Shown piece after piece: positions 19,401 to 26,109 of a stretch of 31,896 nucleotides of DNA. The notes below the pieces were generated by a model, which was not told where the DNA came from, ran no database searches, and saw only the letters and a list, made by a program, of their open reading frames with translations. Origin of the DNA: Paulinella micropora (taxonomy: Eukaryota > Cercozoa > Imbricatea > Euglyphida); assembly GCA_009731375.1 (NCBI GenBank), contig BJOX01000016.1, positions 701,474 to 733,369 of the forward strand. The letters run 5' to 3'. A program made the position numbers and the translations under genes. Every line of letters starts with the position of its first letter. The stretch's first letter is position 1.

Positions 19401-21338
19401 GCTGTATTACAACAAGAGGATGAGGAGAAGAAATTACGCCCAATCATGTTTATTAGTAGGAAGTTGTGTGCGGCGGAGAGAAACTATTGCACAAGGCAAA
19501 GAGAGGCGTTGGCGGTAGTATGGGCCCTCAAGAGGCTCAGAGAGTATTTGTGGGGAGGACCTCAATTTACTGTCAGAACTGATCATCATAACCTGTTATG
19601 GTTGATGAATCATGAACAGACGGGACGGCTGGCGCGGTGGCAAGCGTTCTTGTCTTGTTTCGATTTTACAATGGTCCATCTACCGGGAAAGCGAAATGTG
19701 GTCGCTGATAGCCTCTCTAGGCTAGAGTTTAACTCAGAAGTATCGGCGTTGGTGTCCACGGTGGAGATGGAAGACTTGTCCACTGACAAGGTGTATGAGG
19801 TCAGCCACATTGAGGCGATGGAGATGGCGAGTGGAGTCCGATATGACCGCACAGGTCTACGGTACAGTCCACAAGGCCCGGATCACGGGATATGTTGTGA
19901 GCTACATACCCAGGAGGACGCTGAGTGGTCCTATGAGGTATATGAGAATGCGAAGGCGAACATAAGAGAGGAAGAGGAGACGCAGGAAGTTTATGCGGAG
20001 CCTCCTCAAGAGCGGAGAAGTGACCTAGACGATGACCCGGAAAGAATCGGGGTACGGCTAGAAGATGGTACTATCCATATAGCCTCGCCTACCGCATGGA
20101 GGCAACAACAGGCTCAAGATCCGGAGTTTAAAGAACTGATACAGTTATATCAGAACCCGGATGAGCTACGGATGACGAAAGCGATCAAAGATCAGATGAA
20201 GGAGATGGGATGGAGAGATGGTCTACTGTGGTACAAGGGCCTTCACGGTCGCTATGCGTCACAGCCGGACAAATGGACCCTTTGGGTACCGGAGAGTCTG
20301 AGACGATTTATATTTGTCGCAGCCCACAATTGCCCACTTTTGGCGCATCCGGGTCGACAACGAACTCATATGTTCGTAGCGAGGCGATTCTGGTGGAAGA
20401 AGATGAAGGAGGAGATAGATCAGGCGGTGGATGCATGCATCCCGTGCAAGATAAACAAAACACCACTGAAGGCAAATTTCGGCCTGATTGGCGAATTTCC
20501 TCTTCATGCGGGGATGTTTGAGTTTATACACATTGATCATGTGGGACCTTTCCCAGAATCGAAGGATGGTTACAAATACCTCCTTACGGCTATTGACAGA
20601 GCCACCAACTATGTGTGGATCATCCCTGTCAAAGACGTTACCGGCAAGACGACGGCCGAGGCGCTGATCGATAGGATCATCTCACAGATCGGAGTACCAA
20701 GAAAGATATGTTCTGATCGAGGCTCGGACTTTAATAACGAGGTCATCGACAAACTATCTAAGTATTACGGGATGAAATGGCAATATGTTACTGCCTATAA
20801 CCCGCGAGCAAATGGGAAAATCGAGCGGGTACACAGACCCCTCAAAGCCTCGCTAAAGATGTATTGCACGAAGAAGGAGAATCAAAGAGCATGGGTCGAG
20901 GCAGCACCATCATTTGCGTTTGCAATGAACTGTCTACCCTCTACGGCGTTAGGAGGCTCGAAGAGCTCAATCTCGCCATATCAGTTAGTATATGGGCGTG
21001 AGCCTGATATCCCGACTTCGCTCCTTCACCCAAAAGACACTTGGGCGGATGCGGATGAGTTGTTTGGGATGAGACTTAGAGTGAAGATGGAGGCGGAACA
21101 AATAGTCAGGGCGCATAGAGAGGCGGAGCGCCGAAAGACTGATGCTGAAGGGGTGCGACAAGCGCACTTGGATCAGATCAAGTTCCAGGTCGGGGATATT
21201 GTACTATTGTACCATCCTCAAGTCCCGAAGGGAGTCAGCTCTAAGCTGTTCACTCACTGGAAAGGACCTTATCAGATTGTGGAACAGACGGGACATCTGA
21301 ATTACAAGATCAGGGGTAGAGGGAAGGTGCAATTGTGA
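16440..21338 (+). CDS. pol: Ty3/Gypsy Pol polyprotein (protease-like, RT, RNase H, integrase)
   Basis: Open from 16440; numbering here counts from the GTG at 16473, and there is no ATG at its start. A coiled coil lies near residues 120-150. The protease-like domain is at about 165-260 (DTM at 179-181 where D[ST]G is expected, then YVVPGYHGSILL). About 300-620 is an unrecognised spacer. RT spans about 655-865, with catalytic Asp737 and YIDD at 815-818. RNase H has Asp967, Glu1011 and Asp1037. Integrase has a zinc site His1285, His1292, Cys1322, Cys1325 and a core Asp1355, Asp1415, Glu1451 (D-x35-E), then GPY at 1598-1600. It copies the element RNA to DNA and inserts it. All RT, RNase H and integrase catalytic residues are present; the protease site is not canonical. 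The last GPY/F strand is in another frame. Confidence 0.92.
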   Translation: MEGEEERKEKTVKFNPKVTVLSNAVVQTGPTLPLCENKDVGTQRLQPQGSLIPVHTARLPMITDANRKARLAMEARRPMADVSPRPSKQPRTDSMSTVAAGGEQKDNVCTQVPQDNVAQIVNAPVPQNNKNVNEVKQEEKKEELKNLETRLQNLERKVLVLAANIHRPDALCYTELYCETLKTILKVGNDTMANINIVGRKFFNRYRDWVDGNMKKSTGTLKGVSSRTDITGIITLTFKLKSARVYRMDLYVVPGYHGSILLSYDQLATMGAVIDCAARRVIYGVKRGEENDIDPFNATDSYEAYELSLATDHKKMAIAHEALEVYVHPHVVRPDELSWTDNWESQVCTVTVPTCHWDKKSIDDLIEKRKEEIICVAQRSPSLARFAEGVGTDVHITNGYCFHAKVGEEKREAFVPRRTGRIPDTPPETIKSFITDFWGDEPTWPRSLSEVKKCLRTLFENNKPYTIILPYNEKAIWAQEIRDRLIDHPIPVPSRKQQLVVACRMGTREQSSAYKRKLRDLDKLKLIPQAFTCFDGFYTRKAPLQYARLIDMLVELGKDDEPDTVTYEKTGLDDVSEEDLGLEEDREPLKQHKQMSDEDFQEAARKILEEGVGTEKEKELLKAKLEANKEIFDPPHAGGVKPEDFTAVIYKIPGAEPSPAPRRANLSIHEAKIAEELARQLLNEDFIERSTSSIVSQPRIVPKPGGEWRLTVNYARVNKVLEEERNPLPTLEEGRRVLRNAKFYSVIDLKNGFWQIPLEEKSRWLTAFVVGMEIYQWKVLPMGLKQAPGLFQKAMQKMLSSQYDDLSDGGFMRRRGQKAGEYAFCYIDDIIVYSNTMEEHIDHLSDIFRRIGAFGLKCNLKKCQLAKTSVTYLGYEISHNRVSISKEKREEIMNRPIPKNRTELHSFLAMAQYYSQFIPDWGATRAKVEKMIDFGDFEKWDEEALQAFHALKDLIYKDPKDGGLVLTMPDFTKQFVVDTDASKFAIGAVLQQEDEEKKLRPIMFISRKLCAAERNYCTRQREALAVVWALKRLREYLWGGPQFTVRTDHHNLLWLMNHEQTGRLARWQAFLSCFDFTMVHLPGKRNVVADSLSRLEFNSEVSALVSTVEMEDLSTDKVYEVSHIEAMEMASGVRYDRTGLRYSPQGPDHGICCELHTQEDAEWSYEVYENAKANIREEEETQEVYAEPPQERRSDLDDDPERIGVRLEDGTIHIASPTAWRQQQAQDPEFKELIQLYQNPDELRMTKAIKDQMKEMGWRDGLLWYKGLHGRYASQPDKWTLWVPESLRRFIFVAAHNCPLLAHPGRQRTHMFVARRFWWKKMKEEIDQAVDACIPCKINKTPLKANFGLIGEFPLHAGMFEFIHIDHVGPFPESKDGYKYLLTAIDRATNYVWIIPVKDVTGKTTAEALIDRIISQIGVPRKICSDRGSDFNNEVIDKLSKYYGMKWQYVTAYNPRANGKIERVHRPLKASLKMYCTKKENQRAWVEAAPSFAFAMNCLPSTALGGSKSSISPYQLVYGREPDIPTSLLHPKDTWADADELFGMRLRVKMEAEQIVRAHREAERRKTDAEGVRQAHLDQIKFQVGDIVLLYHPQVPKGVSSKLFTHWKGPYQIVEQTGHLNYKIRGRGKVQL

Positions 21339-22252
21339 ATGTAAGAAGGCTGGTTAAGTATGATCCCTTCTTACTGGAAGATGAATCCGTTGAGGATGCG
21401 TTAAAACGGATGAAGGATGATTTCAAAGAGGTGCCGCCCATCCACAAGGAGGCTGGCATAGACCAAGACGATGCTTATCGGGCACCGATAGCTGAGAAGG
21501 AGGAGAGTGAGGTGGACAGCAAGGAGAAGACTGACCGCATAAGCGCGGTGGGGACTCAGTCCAAGTCTCCGCGAGAGCATAGCGGAAAGAAGGAGAAGAT
21601 CACAGAGGCGCAGCTAAGGAGAGCGCGGAATGATCTTATCAACGACCAACCGAGGAAGGCGATGAGGTCGATGAGATCAAAGGACGTCCACCAGGAGGAG
21701 GAGGGGACGGACACTGACCCAAACGCGGGCAACGTTGAGATTGTCCATGAGCGATGGAAGGAAGGCGATGCGATAGCAACCATCGCATGGGTGAAAAATG
21801 TTTTCTATCTGATGAGACCAGCGGAACAACATGTCGCTGATGACACTCTCTCAGACTTATACTTGATGCGGGTCGTGGCGGTCCCACGACAGATGCGTGT
21901 CACACGGACACTCAAAATATCATCAGCCGCAAAGATAGTACAACCGATACTCCAGTTCTGGAGAAGTATGGACCCGGTTGAGGATCCAAAGGCAAGACAT
22001 TATCTGCCAGTATATAAAGACGCAAAAAGTCTCGAGACATGGGATGATACAATTACTCCCAGAGACAAGGATTACACTGCGTGGACCATTCAGACACTGC
22101 CAAGAGGAGTGCTTGATGTCCCTTTTGAATTATCGTTGGGCGGAATCCCTAATAAGATCTGGGACATTCTCGAACAGTCAAAGTTCGATCTGACTTTTGT
22201 TGGTGGTCCTCCACCAGGCAAAGAAATCCGCGCCAGACGACGAAGGCAGTGA
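21320..22252 (+). CDS. Pol C-terminal extension in the -1 frame
   Basis: 310 codons open after a TAG at 21317, with no ATG near the start. The first residues (NVRRLVKYDPF) are what normally closes the integrase GPY/F module, so this is the continuation of pol displaced by one base, not an independent gene. Next is an acidic/basic linker of about 120 residues. A compact region follows (GDAIATIAWVKNVFYLM, LYLMRVVAV, ILQFWRSMDP, YLPVYKDAKSLETW), where some Ty3 families carry a chromodomain. The chromodomain aromatic pattern is not evident; an SH3-like or BAH-like chromatin reader is a guess. Ends RARRRRQ then TGA. Expression would need a -1 frameshift, or the break is a mutation. Confidence 0.7.
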   Translation, partial: REGAIVNVRRLVKYDPFLLEDESVEDALKRMKDDFKEVPPIHKEAGIDQDDAYRAPIAEKEESEVDSKEKTDRISAVGTQSKSPREHSGKKEKITEAQLRRARNDLINDQPRKAMRSMRSKDVHQEEEGTDTDPNAGNVEIVHERWKEGDAIATIAWVKNVFYLMRPAEQHVADDTLSDLYLMRVVAVPRQMRVTRTLKISSAAKIVQPILQFWRSMDPVEDPKARHYLPVYKDAKSLETWDDTITPRDKDYTAWTIQTLPRGVLDVPFELSLGGIPNKIWDILEQSKFDLTFVGGPPPGKEIRARRRRQ

Positions 22253-23200
22253 CAAAGAAACTATTTTTCTTTATGCGTCTCAAATAAACTGATTGATTGC
22301 CCACGGCGTATCATGATTTGATCATGCATCATCAGTTATCAATATGAATATTAAAAAGACTCAGTGATATAACTTGGCATTCGATCGCAACATACGAGTG
22401 CGAAAGGTCGATCGACGATGATACTACACCGTATACGGGGATCGCTAGTGTATTGAGCGATGGTGTTCCCGGGTATGACCCTTTCCAAGTCCTGGGATGA
22501 TGTTCTCGAAAATGAAATGTTCTCTGAAACTTTCATTAAATTATTTTTTACGATAGATTATATACTGTCGTACCTGAGCACTGTCAATCTCTACTTGTGT
22601 CGGTATATCGCAGGGTCGGGTACATACACCTCGACTTCGGATATAGCTATTAGGACTGGCCCCCTAATACTATATCATAGGATATCCGCCTTATACAAGG
22701 GTATGTCATTAAAAAAGACAATGTATTTACGATCTCCCTGTGAATAATAATAATAATAATGATAATGATAAGAAGAAGAAGGAGATCAAAGGGGGAATCG
22801 TACTACAGCACCACGTTGCTTGTATTTTTTTATTAATTGTACGTTTGTTCTTGACATACTGCCGACTCGAAAAAAAAAAGAAAAAAAAAGAAATTGAGGA
22901 GAAGGAGTTCAAAATTTACAAGAAAGGCTAGAGAATCCGCTTTGACGTGCAGTATGAGGATATATTTATAGTCTTTTAGCGTCTATCAGTGGGTCGATGC
23001 GCTGTGTGGCATGACTCCATAGCGCATACTATTTGCAGAAAGAAATCAGAAGGTGTATGACGAAAATGCTATTTCCTGCATAAAATCGGGAGGGGGTACT
23101 GTATGCATCACCCCCCGGATAGCCGGTAAAAAGTACCTTTTCGTGGTGACAGGTGCACCAGCTTGTTTTTCAGTATTATTTGTCCGATTGGACCTGATGC
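22253..23200. other. 3' flank of the Ty3-type element, no gene found
   Basis: AATAAA at about 22284 could end the element transcript. An (AAT)n-AAG purine run at 22743-22796 ending in AAAGGGGGAA resembles a polypurine tract, but no LTR start (TG) follows it. Near 23086-23116 is a GGGGGT / ACCCCC inverted repeat. ORFs here (95 and 63 codons) lack coding character. Confidence 0.5.
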
Positions 23201-23308
23201 TATTTTATTCCTGGTCTGTTGCAGTTTTCCTTTTTGGCTTCACTGAGCTAATACAACGATACATCATTCTCATTCTTGAGGACTGTGTTTGGTTGTATTA
23301 CAGACTTT

Positions 23309-23612
23309 TTACGAGCTATCGTTGGGTGCATTACAAATGTGAGCCCAATACTGCAGTTTTCCCTCAATCGGTTGTTTGCTATTGGAGTTAGGATTGCGAG
23401 CGACTACTATTGCCCTATTCCCACCCAGCTCTTTCGGAATATTATCAGCCCTGATGCGACCCACCCATAAAACTTCAAGAGCATCGGACAACTCCTGCAA
23501 AAAAATTATGTAGAAAGGAAACAAGCAACAAACTTACCTTCACTTCGGGGTCCTCTGGCTGGTCTTGAACTTCCTCCTCTGGTTCCTCCCGTGTGGTTGG
23601 GTCGTCAGCCAT
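23309..23612 (-). CDS. small two-exon gene, 86 residues, unrecognised
   Basis: On the minus strand, exon 1 is 23612-23538 (25 codons from ATG, acidic, MADDPTTREEPEEEV) and exon 2 is 23494-23309 (61 codons to TAA). The 43-nt intron between them (23537-23495) starts AAG|GTAAGT, ends TTTTTTTGCAG and is in phase 0. Upstream, CTTTTTCAG at 23669 is a further acceptor, implying a 5' UTR exon. All three frames from it close before or just after the ATG, which supports this start. AATAAA lies about 100 nt past the stop (near 23206). Exon 2 reads LEVLWVGRIRADNIP, GGNRAIVVARNPNSNSK and KLQYWAHICN: a mixed alpha/beta-like, non-repetitive sequence matching no family I know. It diverges from the next gene, with 270 bp between the two ATGs. 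Confidence 0.6.
23495..23537 (-). other. 43-nt GT-AG intron
   Basis: Donor AAG|GTAAGTTT, pyrimidine-rich tract, acceptor TTTTTTTGCAG|G. Its length is typical of compact genomes with minimal introns. Confidence 0.6.
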
Positions 23613-23881
23613 CTACACACACAAAACGGCGAGGTTTGGACTTCTTCTCTTGATCACCTTGGGAATTCTGAAAAAGTCGCAGAATGAAAAAGAAACAGAC
23701 AAAAACACGTGATTGAATTTCTGGATTTTCTGTTGACAATATGAAATGTTGATAAAAAGGAAAAGTATTTTTTAACACCAGCAACCTAGGCGTTGTCGCT
23801 AAAAAGCCACCAAGTTGAATTTTTACTTGGACAACTTTTCTTTTTTCAGAGTAGTCTTAACTAGACAAAGTGCGAACAACG
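23613..23881. promoter_or_regulatory. shared region between two divergent small genes
   Basis: 270 bp between divergent ATGs. Each side has an acceptor-like pyrimidine tract plus CAG before its ATG (23669 on minus, 23849 on plus), so either short 5' UTR introns overlap here or the transcripts start further out. No TATA box is seen. Confidence 0.3.
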
Positions 23882-24361
23882 ATGAGTGATGACGACGGCA
23901 GAAGCGATAGTGAAGGAGAGTATGTTGAAAGAAAAAACAGCAATAAATGGATTGAGAAATTAAGGGATAAAACATAGACATACCTAATGAGACAGAAAGC
24001 GAGTAGTGAAATCAAATAGATATAATACAGAGCAGAAAGGAGCAAAAACGACAAGAATTATTGGAATTGGAAAATCAAGAAAAAGCAGAACAAAATAAAT
24101 TTTATGCTATCGAGGAATTACTGAATAAGAAAAAAAGAAATAGACAGAAAAGAACGAATTCAAGAAATGAAAAGAGAGGAGAAAAGAGAAGAAGAAAAAA
24201 GGAAGAGACAACTTAAGTTATTTGAGGAGTGGCTTAGTGCTAAAAATTAACCGATGGGAGTAGAGGATGAATTGAATGTCAGTAAGATAATTAAGAATGG
24301 AAAAACACATTATGAAATAATTCAATTGTATGAACAATATAAAAGACGAAGAATTGAATAA
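23882..24361 (+). pseudogene. acidic coiled-coil gene, broken by a frameshift and a stop
   Basis: Exon A is 23882-23919 (MSDDDGRSDSEG..., ending at donor GA|GTATGT). A 116-nt intron ends at GAGCAG 24035. Exon B from 24036 joins in phase and reads a K/E/Q-rich helix (QKRQELLELENQEKAEQNK). At an A7 run (24130-24136) the helix pattern moves to the +1 frame (RKERIQEMKREEKREEEK ... LFEEWLSAKN) and meets TAA at 24248. Reading on in the same frame gives 35 more coding-like residues (MGVEDELNVSKIIKNG ... YEQYKRRRIE) to TAA at 24359, which overlaps AATAAA. This is probably a decayed gene or one with an uncorrected homopolymer error. Function unknown. Confidence 0.4.
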
Positions 24362-24623
24362 AGGTAGTTGTAACCACTAACTCCTTTTGCGTATAGGAGT
24401 ATAAACTAGTGTGTATTTAATTTTAAAAAAATTGGGCGAAAGCCCTCCTTGTTTGTAAAGGAATTTAATCTACCATACTTGTTGTGTGTGGTAGGTGGAT
24501 GAGCCTGAGTTGCTTCTAAAGAGGAAGACGAAAAGGGCTAAATGATACATACATTTTTCTCGTCGTGTGTTTAGAAGGCTACTTGTCTGTTTTTGTTTCT
24601 TTGTATTTATAATCAATAGGAGG
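24362..24623. other. no gene seen
   Basis: AT-rich. A tiny hairpin with a GAAA tetraloop (GGGC GAAA GCCC, 24434-24445) follows a run of A. Nothing else is supported. Confidence 0.5.
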
Positions 24624-25456
24624 CTCTGCAACAACCTGGAAGTGTTGAGAATTTGATAAAATTCGCGACACCAGACACCTTCTAGGTTATCAACTACTAT
24701 CGTCTTGTCCTCCGACTGCTGCTGGGATCATAGGTGCAGGATGGGGAAGGGAGGGGGAAGCAAAGGAGGAACAGAAAATGGGAAACCGTTGCTGATGGCT
24801 GGTTGACCTTGCGGAGCGCGTTGCTGACTCGTATCAATGGGATGAGGTAGCACTTGTCTGCAGTAGCTTCCCCCGCCGTAGATCTCTCCATGGGCTGGGA
24901 TGAGGTTGAGATGCTGGGATTTCTTCCGCGCTCTCTAGCCTGCCGGCCCACCCAGTGATTCGTGTCCAGTCCGATGTTCCCTCAAACCCTTTCTGAAATG
25001 GGAAACGTCCACGAAGTTCTCACGGACACGTTTTTAGAACTCGTTTTTTATGCTCGTGCTCTGGATTCTACGTTTATTCTACGTCCTACATTTTGATGTT
25101 GTGGTGATCGAAGTGCGTTTCTTAGTTTCGAAGCAAAACAAGAAAGGCGCTTCGGTGCACTGTGCGCTCTCTCTCTTGATCTAATCTTTCGCTCTCTCTG
25201 GCTGGCTGGTGAATTCATTTTATCATATTTAACTATTAGGCAAAATGATAAAAATCTAGGAAGGTTGTAAGGAGAAAGATTCTAGAAATTTATATTTTTA
25301 CCAGATAGCTCAACATGATTGGGAGAAAACCGCGTGAAAAGTGTGTCAAATCAACATACCTTTATCTCTCTCTCTTCTTCTTCTTCGTTTTTATTGAGAG
25401 AACAATTTTTACAATCGGACTCAGGGAACGTCCACGTGAAAAGTATAGCTATTAAG

Positions 25457-25492
<36 letters not shown>
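24624..25492 (-). repeat. 0.87-kb repeat R1 plus 3'-end module, copy 1
   Basis: Nearly identical to 28950-29814; I saw three substitutions and one 7-bp insertion (ACATGAT) in the other copy. On the minus strand it runs from an AATAAA/GAA/GA 3'-end module (25455-25369) through about 740 bp to a shared end CCAGGTTGTTGCAGAG. It includes an 84-codon ORF (24951-24697) kept in both copies (start MGRQARERGRNP), which I do not recognise. It is either the distal 3' UTR of the LINE, a separate retroelement, or a duplicated segment. Confidence 0.8.
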
Positions 25493-25500
<8 letters not shown>

Positions 25501-25605
25501 GCACGCACTCTCTCTCTCTCTTCTTCTTCTTCTTCATTTTTTTTATTGAGAGAACAATTTTACAATTGGACTCAGGGAACGTCCACGTGAAAAGTATAGC
25601 TAGTA
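25369..25605 (-). repeat. two copies of a retroelement 3'-end module
   Basis: Two copies, 25455-25369 and 25605-25516, of a block whose minus strand reads CACGTGGACGTTCCCTGAGT, then TTGTTCTCTCAATAAAAACG, then GAA and GA repeats. Related copies are at 29787-29699 and 31328-31243. AATAAA followed by a GAA/GA tail suggests the 3' terminus of a reverse-transcribed RNA with a microsatellite instead of poly(A). Confidence 0.6.
25456..25530. repeat. compound (CT)n(CA)n(CT)n microsatellite
   Basis: CT, then CACACA/CGCA, then CT and CTT units between the two 3'-end modules. Confidence 0.9.
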
Positions 25606-25865
25606 AGTTATACCTTTATCTAAGGTGGAAACCTAGTTATTCAGTACTAGTTGAGCGTATTAAGGAAGATATCGATATTAAATTAGTATTCAGCTGCTCA
25701 GTATTAATATTATATTATAGTTATTAAAATTAATATTTCTGTTTAGATATATTGTGCGGTGATATTAATATTATGTTGTTATGTTATGTATATATGTTAT
25801 TGTAAAGGTGTAGTCGTTTATGTGCGGCGGCCCCCCCTCTCTTTTCTTTTCCATCTAGAAGAAGT

Positions 25866-25914
<49 letters not shown>

Positions 25915-26024
25915 GAGAAAAGAGAGAGAGGGGGGAGTTGAGAGTGGGCGTGGTTGACCATATACGTCGATTGATCCGGAGAGTTCTCCTTCAGGTAGTA
26001 GACAAAGGAGCAAGCTTGGTGTTC

Positions 26025-26075
<51 letters not shown>

Positions 26076-26084
26076 TTTTTTTTT
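25866..26084. repeat. facing (AG)n and (CT)n arrays in the LINE 3' region
   Basis: (AG)n at 25866-25912 and (CT)n followed by T18 at 26030-26084, about 120 bp apart. The two are complementary, so a transcript could fold on them. The intervening unique sequence recurs near 31780-31880, so this is part of the LINE-associated 3' region. Confidence 0.8.
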
Positions 26085-26109
26085 CGCGCGTGTGCATATG
26101 TTACATATA

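Larger units (their letters stand above)
16068..22252 (+). mobile_element. 5'-incomplete Ty3/Gypsy-type LTR retrotransposon
   Basis: Order gag tail - protease-like - RT - RNase H - integrase - C-terminal extension, the Ty3/Gypsy (Metaviridae) order, with integrase after RNase H. The gag N-terminal half and 5' LTR are absent: coding starts directly after a minisatellite. No repeat shared between 15750-16070 and 22253-23300 was found, so no LTR pair is called. Pol is open for 1,621 codons, which suggests a fairly recent copy. Reading breaks at both ends of pol: an in-frame UGA at 16437 and a -1 change near 21336. Confidence 0.9.

Noticed and set aside
15750-23300. LTR pair for the Ty3-type element
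   Set aside because: No repeat shared between the flanks was found by eye, and the polypurine-like run at 22770-22796 is not followed by a TG start.
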